The notes: generated from the letters alone by a model not told the origin. A stretch of DNA of 64,000 nt from CAWFZT01 sp963820415 (GCA_963820415.1 CAWFZT010000004.1:806001-870000), one strand, 5' to 3'. Shown: positions 1-9,292, numbered from the stretch's first letter. Numbers and translations: made by a program.

Positions 1-1406
1 TCGACAGGCAGCGAAATGGTAAACTTGCTGCCGATCCCGGGGGTGCTGTCCAGAGCTAGACTCCCGCCGTGCGCCTGCACCAGGTCCTTGGCAATGCTCA
101 AGCCCAAGCCCATACCTTGTTTGATGCGCCGGCCCTGGTTTCCCCGGTAATAGGGCTCAAAAACTTTTTCCTGCTCATCGAATGAAATTCCCGGTCCAGT
201 ATCGCGGACCTGGATCCAGACATCGTGGTCGCTGACTCCGGCGGAAATGGCGATGGTACCGTGCGTACTAGTATATTTGATGGCATTACTGGTCAGGTTT
301 TCAATCGCCTGTGCCAGGCGGTCAGGATCGGCCTGGATGCTGGGCAAATTTCCGGGAAGGTTTTCTTCCCAATGTAAGCGTTTCTGCTGGGCGGCTTCCT
401 GCCAGGGGCGAAGTACTTTAGGCAGCCATTCATTTAAATCAAGCGTAACCCGGTTTAATTCAAGTGGACCGGACAATTGTCCATAAAGGTGGGACAGATC
501 CTCGAGCAAGTGCTGAAGGCGGGCGGCTTCTTCATCCATCCCCTGAATCAGCTCTTCCAGTAAGGCCGGATCGTCTTTGGCGCCGCGTTTCACAGCGGCG
601 AGACCTGCGCGCAGTGCGCCTAATGGGCGTCCTAATTCATGTACCAGGTTTGACAGAAGCTGCTTACGGGAAACTTCCAGGTTGTTCAGGCGTTCTACCA
701 GGAAGTTGACCGCATGCAGCAGCACTTTTATTTCTTCCGGCCCCTTTTCTGGCAAACCCTGGCGCGGGTTACCGCCGGCCAGCTCATTCACCGCCTGAGC
801 GACCTGCATAATCTGTTTGCTGGTGTTCAAGGCCAGAATAGCGCCTAAGGCGATTCCCATCAGCATGCCTGCCACCAGAATGCCCAGGATGAGCGTACGC
901 AGGCTGGAAAATTCGTCGAAGATCGTCGAAAAATCGTAAGACAACCGGAGGACTCCAATGATTTGTCCGTTTTGATTGGTAACCGGGGCAAAGAAATCGA
1001 TTACCTCGGGATTAAACTGGAAAAAGTGATAGACTGACTGAAGCAGGTTTACCGCCTGGTTATTCGATAAATTGGGAATGGGTATCTTGATCGCATGGCC
1101 AAAGTCTGCCGGGTTGCTGGAAGCCAGCATATTCCCAGAGGGGTCAAGGAGCATCACGTTGGCAGTCAGGCGGGAATGTAACGCGGACAGGAAATATTGG
1201 GCGAGTTGCTGGTCCTGCATAATTTCGGGTTGGGCGCTGATGACGGCTGTAATAATGCGCGCATCCCCGGCAAGCTCCCCGGAAAGGTTGGGCAGTATGA
1301 TCTGGTTTTCAAGGAAATAAACCAGCGCAATTCCGGTGAGCGGGATGATCAGCAGGAAAGGGATAGCATGGCTGAGGATCAGACGGAAACGAAGTGAATT
1401 GAACAT
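1..1406 (-). CDS. Sensor histidine kinase, 3' end cut by window edge
   Basis: Membrane sensor kinase that would phosphorylate the regulator encoded just upstream. Translating the minus strand from the ATG at 1404-1406 gives an open frame of 468 codons to the window edge. There are two membrane segments (about residues 13-32 and 170-193) enclosing a roughly 135-residue extracytoplasmic sensor domain, then a HAMP-like linker. The dimerisation helix carries the phospho-acceptor His near residue 256 (context VHELGRP). The HATPase domain shows an N box (NLTSNAIKYT), DTGPGIS and GMGLGLSIAKDL. Its start lies 5 bp after the regulator stop, so the two are co-transcribed. The signal sensed is unknown. 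Only the last residues appear to be missing. Confidence 0.93.
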   Translation of the reverse strand, partial: MFNSLRFRLILSHAIPFLLIIPLTGIALVYFLENQIILPNLSGELAGDARIITAVISAQPEIMQDQQLAQYFLSALHSRLTANVMLLDPSGNMLASSNPADFGHAIKIPIPNLSNNQAVNLLQSVYHFFQFNPEVIDFFAPVTNQNGQIIGVLRLSYDFSTIFDEFSSLRTLILGILVAGMLMGIALGAILALNTSKQIMQVAQAVNELAGGNPRQGLPEKGPEEIKVLLHAVNFLVERLNNLEVSRKQLLSNLVHELGRPLGALRAGLAAVKRGAKDDPALLEELIQGMDEEAARLQHLLEDLSHLYGQLSGPLELNRVTLDLNEWLPKVLRPWQEAAQQKRLHWEENLPGNLPSIQADPDRLAQAIENLTSNAIKYTSTHGTIAISAGVSDHDVWIQVRDTGPGISFDEQEKVFEPYYRGNQGRRIKQGMGLGLSIAKDLVQAHGGSLALDSTPGIGSKFTISLPV

Positions 1407-1411
1407 TTTCT

Positions 1412-2101
1412 TTACTGCGGTTCTAGCTTATAGCCGACGCTGCGGACTGTCAAAATCCTTTTTGGCTTGTTGGGATCATCTTCGATTTTCTCTCTAAGCC
1501 AGCGGATATGCACATATACGACCTGGGATTCGCCGATAAATCCAGGACCCCACACCTGTTTCAGCAACTCGTTGATCGAAAAAACACTGCGAGGCCGTCC
1601 GGCAAAGGTGCGCAACAAATCGAATTCGCGCGGGGTTAGATCCACCGGATTCCCGCCAATCATGACCGTGTGTGATTGTGCATCAAGTATCAGGTCTCCT
1701 ACAATAAGGGGAGGTTGGACGGTAGGTTTTTTCGCCGGTTGGTTAGAACGGCGCAAGACCGCTTTGATGTGTGCCAGCAGGACATCCATATCGAATGGTT
1801 TGGTGACGTAATCGTCTGCGCCCAGCTCAAGCCCGACTACTTCATCCAATTCACGCCGGCGAGCGGTCAGGAAGATGACTGGCACGCCCAACTCATTCTT
1901 AAAATGGCGCAGGGCATCCAGCCCGTCCATGCCGGGCAAGCCGATATCCAGTAGAACCAGATCCGGAGGCTCGCGATGGGCCAGCGCCAGGGCGTCTTCG
2001 GCGGATCCTGCGCTGGATACCTGGTAACCGGCTTGTTCGAGGTTAAAGACTAAACTCCGGCGCATCAGCGCATCATCATCGACAACCAGGATCAATCCCA
2101 T
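1412..2101 (-). CDS. OmpR/PhoB-family response regulator
   Basis: Cytoplasmic DNA-binding response regulator of 229 aa, the usual length. The receiver domain (1-115) has the acidic pocket VVDDD, phospho-acceptor Asp near residue 52 (LLDIGLPGMDG) and the conserved Lys in VTKPF. After a linker rich in Lys/Pro, the C-terminal winged helix (about 130-229) shows LTPREFDLL, the SINELLKQVWG helix and VYVHIRWLREKIEDDP followed by TVRSVGYKL, typical of OmpR-type regulators. It forms a two-gene operon with the histidine kinase 5 bp downstream. The target genes cannot be deduced; the adjacent sugar genes are possible targets by proximity only. Confidence 0.95.
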   Translation of the reverse strand: MGLILVVDDDALMRRSLVFNLEQAGYQVSSAGSAEDALALAHREPPDLVLLDIGLPGMDGLDALRHFKNELGVPVIFLTARRRELDEVVGLELGADDYVTKPFDMDVLLAHIKAVLRRSNQPAKKPTVQPPLIVGDLILDAQSHTVMIGGNPVDLTPREFDLLRTFAGRPRSVFSINELLKQVWGPGFIGESQVVYVHIRWLREKIEDDPNKPKRILTVRSVGYKLEPQ

Positions 2102-2229
2102 TTAATTACTCCATCTGTGAAAAATCCAGGTAATGACATGCAAATCCTGTATATGATTTTAGCACCCTGGCAGGAAAAATTCAAAGCGGTTGCCGAATAG
2201 CTTTGGCCAGTGCGGGAACGGGGACCTTT

Positions 2230-3687
2230 TCACGCAGTATATGGTCGGGAGTGCAGTTCCGCTCTGAGGTCCTGTAACTTGCATGCTTCGGGCCGGTTCT
2301 TGTAGAAAGAGTCCAGCGGAAAGCAGCCGGAAACTAACCCCTTGCGCGGGGCGGTTGTACAGTTGCTGAACGTACGGCAGATCAGTCTGCGTTGTAAAGG
2401 CAATCCACTCAGGATATCAGCGGGCAGTTGTGGGTAGGACAGCATCATGCGACCCAGCCCGACGAAGTCGGCTGCGCCCCTGCGCACTACTGCCTGGGCC
2501 ACGTTGGGTAGCCATTCCTGCAAGCAGGAATAGGCGGACCCTACCACGACTGCCTGAGGGCAGCGGGCCTTAATCTGCATGGCAGCATTCACCAGGCGGG
2601 CAACTCCTAAAAGGGGATCCTCAGGCGGCAAATAGCCATCCGAGGGAGGAAAATAGGCCGGGCGCTGTATATGCGGGTTGTAATAAGGGCTGCCGGCTGT
2701 GATGCATACCAGTTTCACTCCCATCTGGGTAAGCATGTCCACCAGGGCGACCGGTTCATTAAGGTCGATTCCCAGGCCATTACCATCCCCTCCGAAAGCA
2801 TAAAGGTAGCCTTCACTCTCGTGATTGTATTCGGGTTCCCCTATACCATCCGGCCCTTTTCGGAAGGGGATGAAATCAAAGGCGCTCAACCTGACCCCGA
2901 TGCCCATACCTGGCAGGTGGGTTTGAATGCCCCTGACTACCTGGCGTAAAAAGCGGGTGCGGTTCTCAAAATTACCGCCATATCTTCCAAGCCGGTCGAC
3001 TGCGCTGAGCAGCTCGTGTCCAAGGTAGCCGTGGCAATGTTTGATGTCCACGAACTGGAAACCGGCCTCCTGGGCCAGGCCAGCCGCATCAATAAATTGG
3101 TCTACAACTTGATCTATTTCATCGTCGGTTATAACGCAGCCCGAGTCTGGAGGTAGTCCTACGCGCTGGTTCAACCAGGGATGGTCGTAGGCCAGTTGTA
3201 GCTTTGGGGATTCATTTTTCACCGGTTTGGAAAAGCGCCCAGAATGAGTCAACTGCAAACCAATCACCAAGTCTCTGGTTTCACCAAATACAGCGGTATG
3301 GGAGTCGACCAGAGCCTGGCGCAAGCGGTTCAGGTCCGGTAGGGTTTGCGGTTGGATTACCAGTTGGTTAGGGTTGGCGCGCCAGTCCGGGTGAACTGCC
3401 ACAGCTTCTCCGCCCCACACCAGCTTGGCGCCGCTCAGGCCGAACCGCTGCCAGCGCCGGAAAGTCAATTCGCTGGGGTGGCCATCCAGGGTACCATCCC
3501 AGCCTTCCATGGGGAGCACCGCAAAACGATTGCCGATCGTCCAGCCATCCAGATCGAAGGATTGGGCAAGCGGAGAGCGGGGGGCAGGCTCAATTTCCCT
3601 CTCGAAAGGCAGTTGGATGCCAGAAACGTGAAGATATTCCTGAAAAGTCTGGGCTGTTTTAAATAATGCTGGTTTATGGTAGGTCAT
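2230..3687 (-). CDS. NADH:flavin oxidoreductase (Old Yellow Enzyme family)
   Basis: FMN-binding TIM-barrel oxidoreductase of 485 aa. The N-terminal part has the family pattern of an FMN-site segment (NRFAVLPMEGWDG), the middle has GLQLTHSGRFSKP and the substrate-side segment FVDIKHCHGYLGHELLS. The C-terminal half has the VVGSAYSCL and ADFVGLGRMMLSYPQLP phosphate-binding region. It ends with a Cys-bearing tail (CRTFSNCTTAPR), and I see no clear FAD/NAD domain such as long 2,4-dienoyl-CoA-type members carry. It sits 9 bp after the SDR gene and belongs to the GH88-SDR-OYE minus-strand operon, so reduction of a sugar-derived enone or keto acid is a reasonable inference; the substrate is not known. 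Confidence 0.85.
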   Translation of the reverse strand: MTYHKPALFKTAQTFQEYLHVSGIQLPFEREIEPAPRSPLAQSFDLDGWTIGNRFAVLPMEGWDGTLDGHPSELTFRRWQRFGLSGAKLVWGGEAVAVHPDWRANPNQLVIQPQTLPDLNRLRQALVDSHTAVFGETRDLVIGLQLTHSGRFSKPVKNESPKLQLAYDHPWLNQRVGLPPDSGCVITDDEIDQVVDQFIDAAGLAQEAGFQFVDIKHCHGYLGHELLSAVDRLGRYGGNFENRTRFLRQVVRGIQTHLPGMGIGVRLSAFDFIPFRKGPDGIGEPEYNHESEGYLYAFGGDGNGLGIDLNEPVALVDMLTQMGVKLVCITAGSPYYNPHIQRPAYFPPSDGYLPPEDPLLGVARLVNAAMQIKARCPQAVVVGSAYSCLQEWLPNVAQAVVRRGAADFVGLGRMMLSYPQLPADILSGLPLQRRLICRTFSNCTTAPRKGLVSGCFPLDSFYKNRPEACKLQDLRAELHSRPYTA

Positions 3688-3696
3688 AGCTTACCT

Positions 3697-4470
3697 TTAG
3701 AAGCGTCGCAAGTGAAAGCCGCCATCGACGTTGATCACTTCACCGGTCGAGTAAGGCAAGTAACCTTCTGCCAGAGCGACAACTGCCCGGGCGACGTCCT
3801 CCGGTTGACCCCAACGGGAAATGGGCAGCAATCCACCCTGGATTAGTTGGTCATATTTATCGTGCACGCCGGAGGTCATATCTGTATCTATAATGCCTGG
3901 CCTGACCTCGTACACGAGAATGCCTTCGGAAGCCAGGCGTTCGGCAAACAGAGCGGTCATCATCCCTACCCCGGCTTTGGAAAGGCAATATTCGGCGCGC
4001 TGGTAGCTGCTGGCGTAAGCACTGATCGATCCGATATTGATAATTTCCGCCTGTTGGAGGATACCTTTCTGCTTCAAGTAGATCATTTCACGTGCGACTG
4101 CCTGGGTCAGGAAAAATGGACCTTTCAAGTTGGTCTGCATGACTTCATCGTAGCCGGTTTCACCGACTTCAAGCAGGTCTACCCTTTTACGCGGCGCCAT
4201 TCCAGCGTTGTTTACCAGCAGGTCAATCCGGCCAAACTGGTCGAGCACTGCTTCCAGCAAGCGCTGGCGATCTTCAGGGCAGCACAGGTCAGCCTGGATG
4301 GCTAAGCCCTGCCCATCAGCCTGCCTGATTTCGCCGAGTACAGAGTAGGCAGCCCTTTCAGCGGAGTGATAACAAAACCCGACCGACCAGCCCCTTTGAA
4401 CCAGGGCGAGGGTGATAGCCCGGCCAATCCCCCGGCTGCCGCCGGTGACGAGTGCAGTTTTATTGTTCAT
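3697..4470 (-). CDS. SDR-family NAD(P)-dependent oxidoreductase
   Basis: Classical short-chain dehydrogenase/reductase of 257 aa, standard length. The Rossmann motif GGSRGIGRA is near the N-terminus, NNAGM stabilises the core, and the catalytic set is Ser in IGSISAYAS with Tyr-x-x-x-Lys as YCLSK. RPGIIDTDM follows and the C-terminus INVDGGFHL is typical of 3-oxoacyl-ACP reductase/KduD-like members. The start overlaps the end of the upstream GH88 gene by 11 bp, indicating translational coupling. With an unsaturated uronyl hydrolase upstream, oxidation or reduction of a released keto-sugar (KduD-like) is a plausible role but is inferred from context only. Confidence 0.9.
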   Translation of the reverse strand: MNNKTALVTGGSRGIGRAITLALVQRGWSVGFCYHSAERAAYSVLGEIRQADGQGLAIQADLCCPEDRQRLLEAVLDQFGRIDLLVNNAGMAPRKRVDLLEVGETGYDEVMQTNLKGPFFLTQAVAREMIYLKQKGILQQAEIINIGSISAYASSYQRAEYCLSKAGVGMMTALFAERLASEGILVYEVRPGIIDTDMTSGVHDKYDQLIQGGLLPISRWGQPEDVARAVVALAEGYLPYSTGEVINVDGGFHLRRF

Positions 4471-5554
4471 GGCTCACCTTGCTCATTGCTTCCATCAAGA
4501 AATAATCACCCCACATCACCAATTCGTCCACCCCCAGCCCTTTACGTTGGTGGTAAATGCCGTGTTTCAGCAAGCCTTCGCAAGCAGGGGTGAAGGCAGC
4601 CAGGAATTCAGGCGTGCACAAGGTATCCAGGATGCGCAGGGAGGCCTGGCGATAGCGTTTCGACCTGTCTGCATCCGGACAGAGGCGCGCCAGGTCGAGC
4701 AAACCGCTGGCAGCGATGGCAGCCGCCGAACTTTCGAATGGTGTGGTGGGATGCGGTTCATCCCAATCGTTGGGTGGCACACCATGTTGAGGTGTGTGTT
4801 CAAGGTAATAACCAGCGCACAACTCGGCTGTGGCTAGAAACCGGGCGTCTGCGGTCATCTCATAAACGGTGGAAAAACCATACAAGGCCCAGGCCAGGCC
4901 GCGCGCCCAGGATGAATCGGGCCGCCAGCCCTGCTGGGTGGATTGGTGTAAAAACTGGCCAGTCTGGAGATCGAAAATGCCCTCATGGACGGTACTGCCA
5001 TCTCCACGCACCAGGTATTTTCGTGTAGTCATGCAATGCTGATGGGAGATGCGTTCCAGATTTTGGTCGCCAAGCTGACCGGCTGCATAGAAAATTATTC
5101 CGACGTTCATCATGATGTCAATAAAAAGGCTTTCCTCTCCCAAAAAAGAACACAGATAACCGCCTTTTTCCCGGTAGCGCAGCGCCAGGGTTTGCCCGGC
5201 CTGGATGACCACTGCGTTCAGGGCGGGGTCACCGGACAGATCGTACCAGCGCTTCCAGGAAGGCCAGAACAAGAAACCCAGGTCGTGGACGATGCGGTCA
5301 GTTTTCCTCGGTTCGATCAGGCGACAATAGTGCTCGGCTTTTTCGCGCCAGGTTGGTTCATTGGTATGCTGGTAAAGTAGCCACAGTTGCCCGCACAAGA
5401 AACCTTCGCACCAGTTCGTCCAGCTTTCGCCGATTATGTCCCATTTTCCCCGCGTGGTGTACATTGGAAAGCGATCCGGGTAACTTGCCAGCAGGTGGTA
5501 AAGCTGCTGGGAGGCGAATTCGAAAAAAGAATTAATTTGGGCAGGAGTTGGCAT
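4460..5554 (-). CDS. Glycoside hydrolase family 88 (unsaturated glucuronyl hydrolase-like)
   Basis: 364-aa (alpha/alpha)6-barrel hydrolase expected to release delta-4,5-unsaturated uronic acids from oligosaccharides produced by polysaccharide lyases. Family features seen: TRGKWDIIGESWTNWCEGFLCGQLW near residues 33-57, the catalytic-site segment HDLGFLF, and LFIDIMMNVGIIFYAA carrying the second conserved Asp. The C-terminal half has DSSWARGLAWALYGF and PPNDWDEP, then SSAAAIAASGLLDLA. No signal peptide is evident, so it is probably cytoplasmic, acting on imported disaccharides. It is the first intact gene of a minus-strand operon followed by SDR and OYE-family genes and preceded by the DUF5107 remnant. 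Confidence 0.9.
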   Translation of the reverse strand: MPTPAQINSFFEFASQQLYHLLASYPDRFPMYTTRGKWDIIGESWTNWCEGFLCGQLWLLYQHTNEPTWREKAEHYCRLIEPRKTDRIVHDLGFLFWPSWKRWYDLSGDPALNAVVIQAGQTLALRYREKGGYLCSFLGEESLFIDIMMNVGIIFYAAGQLGDQNLERISHQHCMTTRKYLVRGDGSTVHEGIFDLQTGQFLHQSTQQGWRPDSSWARGLAWALYGFSTVYEMTADARFLATAELCAGYYLEHTPQHGVPPNDWDEPHPTTPFESSAAAIAASGLLDLARLCPDADRSKRYRQASLRILDTLCTPEFLAAFTPACEGLLKHGIYHQRKGLGVDELVMWGDYFLMEAMSKVSHEQ

Positions 5555-5566
5555 ATAATTCCTTTC

Positions 5567-6208
5567 TTAAACGTTAATTGGACGAAAATCGATCCGTGTA
5601 GGTGGAGGATATAACCTCTCCACCTCTTTGCGCAGTTCCTCAACTTCAGGACGGCCAGTCTGCGCCGAGAGGCGTTTGACCCACATTCAGAACAGGCGCT
5701 TGCAGCGCTCAAATTCATACAGGCGCAGCCCAGGCTCACCCCATACTCCAGTGATCCTTCCTGCAAAAACAGGCGAGCAGGTGGTAAAGCTGTGCACATA
5801 CTGGCCGATGTTCCACTCGATCCCGCCCGAAAACCAGGCATTGCGGATGGCCAGGTTGGCCGGCTGAAAGACCGGGTTGCGATGGAGCAGCTCTTTTTGG
5901 CGGCCCTTGTGAAACAAAGAAATCAACCTTCCTCCCATTTGGGGTAGGAATAAGGCTTTGAGGATATCATTTTCGAGAACGATGGATTGGAATTCCAGGG
6001 GCTGGCGCTGGTGGGGGTACTGGTCTTGCATCCGGTAGGGCAACACCCTGAAGCCGGTCTGCCGGCCCAGGTACTGGCATTTCTCCTCTGGCAGGCCGTT
6101 GGCGTCCACTTGTCGGTTTACCTGCGCCACTCTGAAATAGGGCAGTGGGTTTTCGTTGCCTATCCGGGTGCCCGGCAAGACCAGCGGTTCTATAGTCAAT
6201 TGAGTCAT
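5567..6208 (-). pseudogene. DUF5107-domain protein, internally deleted remnant
   Basis: The first 173 codons (6208 to 5690) match the start of the large DUF5107 proteins found in sugar operons of Chloroflexota and Firmicutes: a region containing FLPQMGGRLISLFHKGRQKELLHRNPVFQPANLA, then WFSGGIEWNIGQ and GEPGLRLYEFERC. The frame meets TGA at 5687, but reading on in the same frame gives 39 further codons (starting MWVKRLSAQ and ending PPPTRIDFRPI) before TAA at 5567. That tail looks like the natural C-terminus of the family. Members are normally several times longer, so most of the middle has been deleted and the gene is dead or encodes a stub. The family match is from memory of its motifs. Confidence 0.65.
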
Positions 6209-6374
6209 GGATAATCCCTTCGGGAAAGATTCATTCAGGCAACCTCACGGATGAATTACCAGACGTAACCAATATTATTCAGTTGAATCCGGATTAAGTC
6301 AACCGATTGGAAGGATTGCCAAAAATTGGGATAAAATACTTCGAAAGAGCGAAATTTCTAAAAGGAGTATCCTA

Positions 6375-7535
6375 ATGAAGATCACCGATATTAAATCTTA
6401 CCCGGTATGGGTAGGTCACCGTAACCAGATGGTGATTAAGGTCGAAACTGACGAGGGCATTTATGGCCTGGGTGAGGCAGGTCTTTCAGGCCGGGAGATG
6501 GCAGTCGCCGGAGCGATAAAGCATTACCGTGAATTCCTGATTGGGCGCGATCCGATGCGCGCCGGAGCTTTATGGCAGGAAATGTACCGCAGCCAATACT
6601 TTGAAGGCGGGCGGGTTCTAACCGCGGCTATCTCGGCTATTGATATGGCTCTCTACGACATCAAGGGAAAGGTCCTGGGGGTGCCAGTCTACCAGCTTCT
6701 GGGTGGGAAGCAACGCGAGTATATTCCGTGTTTTGCCACCGCATCCGAACCTTTGGGACCAAAACTGGTGGAAAACGTGCAGGCGTTGATCCAGAATGGC
6801 TGGAACGTAATCCGAATTGGCGCTTCCATGCCTGGAAATGAAGAAGAGATGAACCCGTTCGAACCGCGCGAGTCAATCGGTTTTACTGCCACCTGGGTAA
6901 ATAAAGTCAGAGAGACAGTTGGACCAGGTCCGGTGCTGGGTGTGGAATACCATCACCGCTTGAGCGTAGCCGAAGCAGCTTCTTTTTGCCAGCGTTTGCC
7001 TGCCGGTACTCTGGATTTCCTGGAAGAGCCCATTCGCGATGAGACGCCCGAGGCATACGAGGCGCTGCGCAAGATGGTCAACGTGCCTTTTGCCATCGGC
7101 GAGGAATTTTCGAGCAAGTGGGCTTTCTTGCCCTACATCGAGCGCGGTTTGACCAACTTTGCCCGCATCGATGTATGCAACGTGGGGGGCCTGACCGAGG
7201 CGATGAAAGTCGCCGGTTGGGCTGAGGCGCATTATATCGACCTGATGCCGCACAACCCCCTTGGCTCCATCTGTACGGCAGCCAGTATCCATCTGGGTGC
7301 GGCGGCGGCCAATTTCGCCTGGCTTGAGGTATGGGCTTACCTTTCGGGAGAATCCTGGCAGTTCAACGACGACTTATTCCCCGTTCACCCCAAACTTGAG
7401 GGTTCACATTTCTTGGTCTCAGACCTTCCCGGATTGGGTGTCGATTTTAATGAGGAATTAGCCAAAAAAGCTTCGTTTAAATTCTGGGAAGCTCCCCATT
7501 ATCGCCGGCGGGATGGTTCTTGCACAAACTGGTAA
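6375..7535 (+). CDS. Mandelate racemase/muconate lactonizing enzyme family sugar-acid dehydratase
   Basis: Enolase-superfamily enzyme of 386 aa, probably dehydrating a sugar acid (galactonate/gluconate/mannonate type) in the cytoplasm. The N-terminal capping domain begins MKITDIKSYPVWVG and includes DMALYDIKGK and PVYQLLGG. In the barrel, GVEYHHRLS, LDFLEEPIRDE and AIGEEFSSKW supply the usual metal-ligand positions, and LMPHNPLGSICTAAS carries the His-Asn-Pro segment characteristic of galactonate-dehydratase-like members. A good ribosome site (AAAGGAG, 6360-6366) precedes the ATG. It is transcribed divergently from the GH88 operon and convergently with the broken epimerase gene. The exact substrate cannot be read from sequence. 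Confidence 0.88.
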   Translation: MKITDIKSYPVWVGHRNQMVIKVETDEGIYGLGEAGLSGREMAVAGAIKHYREFLIGRDPMRAGALWQEMYRSQYFEGGRVLTAAISAIDMALYDIKGKVLGVPVYQLLGGKQREYIPCFATASEPLGPKLVENVQALIQNGWNVIRIGASMPGNEEEMNPFEPRESIGFTATWVNKVRETVGPGPVLGVEYHHRLSVAEAASFCQRLPAGTLDFLEEPIRDETPEAYEALRKMVNVPFAIGEEFSSKWAFLPYIERGLTNFARIDVCNVGGLTEAMKVAGWAEAHYIDLMPHNPLGSICTAASIHLGAAAANFAWLEVWAYLSGESWQFNDDLFPVHPKLEGSHFLVSDLPGLGVDFNEELAKKASFKFWEAPHYRRRDGSCTNW

Positions 7536-7568
7536 GCCTGGTGAATCCCCTGTTTCGTATCGTTATTC

Positions 7569-8657
7569 CTAACCAAGGTTGACCGTGTAACCGAGGCCGG
7601 GCACATCGGCAGCCACAAGCCAGCCATCCTCCAGCCTGAAACCTGCCTTGGAAGGATCATTGTCCAGGTCGAGGTAACCGTCGAGGTCTCCATAATGGAC
7701 GTTGGGGCTGCTCAGCGCCAGGCTGAGCCCTGCGGCGATGAGCAGGGCAGGTTCGATGAAACAGCTTATCATCGTCGTCATTTTTGCAGCACAGGCGATT
7801 GCATCGATCTGGCGCCCGTTGCGCAGTCCCCCGCAGGTTGTGAGTTTTATACTAAGTCCGTCAACTATTTTATTGGCTGCCAGCTCAAGCGCTGAGACAG
7901 GTCCGCTTACACTCTGGTCAGCCAGGATGGGCACAGGACTGAGCTCTTTTACCTGGCGAAGACCGGTAAGATCATGCGCAGGAACTGGTTGTTCCAGCAT
8001 TTCAAGCATGTTGGTCAGGGCGCGGCAAACATCCAATGCCTCTTCAATCGTGTAGCCTCCATCGGCGTCCAAACGCAGGGTGTGGTTGGGCAAAACAGCA
8101 TGGATCGCCCGCACTCTACGGACATCTTCAGACGGGTTGAGACCGCCCTTGATTTTCAGGATGCGAAAACCCTGGGAAGCGCGCACCCGTGCTATCTCGA
8201 GACTCTCATCTAATGGAGAAATTGGAATTGTTACGGATGTCTGGATGCGGTTGCGGTACCCTCCCAGAATGCGATACAGCGGCAGTCAGGCTGCCAGCCC
8301 AAGGAGATCATGAAAAGCCAGGTCGAAGGCGCACATTGCCGCGGGAGAGGTTTTTGTACGTGTAGCCAGCAGATTTAAAGAATATTCGATGTTGATAGGA
8401 TTTAAATCCTCTACAAGATCGGCACATTCCCGGCAGGCATGCAGGACATCTTCAGGTTTCTCGCCGGTCAAATCAGGGTGGGCGACCGTACAACCCCAGG
8501 CAGTCTGTCCCTGGCGTGTTTCCATCCGCACGAAAATAGCCATTATGTGCTGGATCTCTTTCAAACCGGCCAGGCGGATTGGGTGACGCCGGTTTAATTG
8601 AACAGGTATGACTTCAGCTTTTGTGAGTTGCATAAAACTTACCTGCAGGGGCCTCAA
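7569..8657 (-). pseudogene. Enolase-superfamily (dipeptide/muconate-type) epimerase interrupted by one in-frame TGA
   Basis: One frame from ATG 8657 to TAG 7569 (362 sense codons) is interrupted only by TGA at 8286-8288. Upstream part: MRPLQVSFMQL to FDLAFHDLLGLAA. Downstream part resumes LPLYRILGGYRNRIQTSVTI, then RILKIKGG (the KxK acid/base motif), LRLDADGGY, MLEQPVPAHD, PILADQSV, and ISCFIEPALLIAA. The stop occupies the place where family members usually have Gly (AAGLPLYRLLGG), one substitution (GGA to TGA) away. I see no SECIS-like hairpin after it, so this is a nonsense mutation or base error rather than recoding. The GTG at 8184-8186 might restart a truncated barrel, probably inactive. 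Such enzymes epimerise L-Ala-D/L-Glu-type dipeptides or related acids. Confidence 0.75.
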
Positions 8658-8776
8658 TCACGGAAAGCAGCTTATTACCTAATTATACAACGCTCAATAT
8701 TGTAACGAGTGATCAGGCTTGCTGCAACCATTTTTTTATCAGACCTGACCTAGACTTTATCCAAATCTTGAGTAAT

Positions 8777-9292
8777 TTATTTATCGCCTGACTCAACCGG
8801 AAAATGGGCCGCCTGCCAGGCGTCGAAGCCGCCTTGCAGAGCGTTCACCCGCTTGAAACCATGATTTTGTAGAAGCGCAGCCGCACGGGCGCTAGATTGC
8901 TCCTGGGGTCAGGTGCAATAAAGGATAATCCAGCGAGCCGGGACGATTTCTTGATAACGGTTCAAGATATCCGCCAGTGTAATATTCACCGCACCTGGAA
9001 TATGGCCGGTATTATACGATTCGCTGCTGCGCACATCCAGGAAAACAGCTGCTTGATTGTCGAAAGCGGCTTTGGCTTCTGACAAGGGGGTACGAGTAAT
9101 CTGGGGATCTGAACCAGGACTTTCTAAGATAGATTGGTCGTTCAATTGCAATTGCAGGTCTTGCTTCCACTGAACTAGCTGGACAATCAGCGTTGCGGCG
9201 GTAACCAGCAGAAAGATGCTGAGTATTAGCTGCGGCCAAAGGTTTTTCCGGTCCCTTATGATCTGGGTAATAGCCAACCTGAATTTATACAT
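8777..9292 (-). CDS. Membrane-anchored rhodanese-domain protein, candidate selenoprotein (UGA at codon 128)
   Basis: The frame opens at ATG 9292 and runs to TAA 8777 with a single in-frame TGA at 8909-8911. The N-terminus has one membrane anchor (about residues 20-42) and the rhodanese domain follows: FLDVRSSESYNTGHIPGAVNI, then IILYCT-X-PQEQSSARAAALL and NALQGGFDAW. X, encoded by TGA, falls two residues after the catalytic Cys, where relatives of this type usually carry Cys (YCTCP). A Cys-to-UGA match plus a hairpin about 20 nt downstream suggests selenocysteine. Translation past the stop is clearly homologous coding sequence. Alternative: a TGC-to-TGA nonsense change. The domain faces outside the membrane and would handle persulfide or redox chemistry. 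It lies 106 bp after the minus-strand GntR gene. Confidence 0.7.
8874..8893 (-). promoter_or_regulatory. Possible bacterial SECIS hairpin in the rhodanese gene
   Basis: Fifteen nt after the in-frame TGA the mRNA can pair AGCGC with GCGCT around a 10-nt loop containing GU. An alternative fold pairs GCGCC with GGC-U-GC, leaving a bulged U and the loop CGUGC. The UGA-to-loop distance (about 20 nt) and the G in the loop fit the general bacterial SECIS pattern. The stem is short, so this is weaker than the DUF1573 candidate. Confidence 0.4.
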
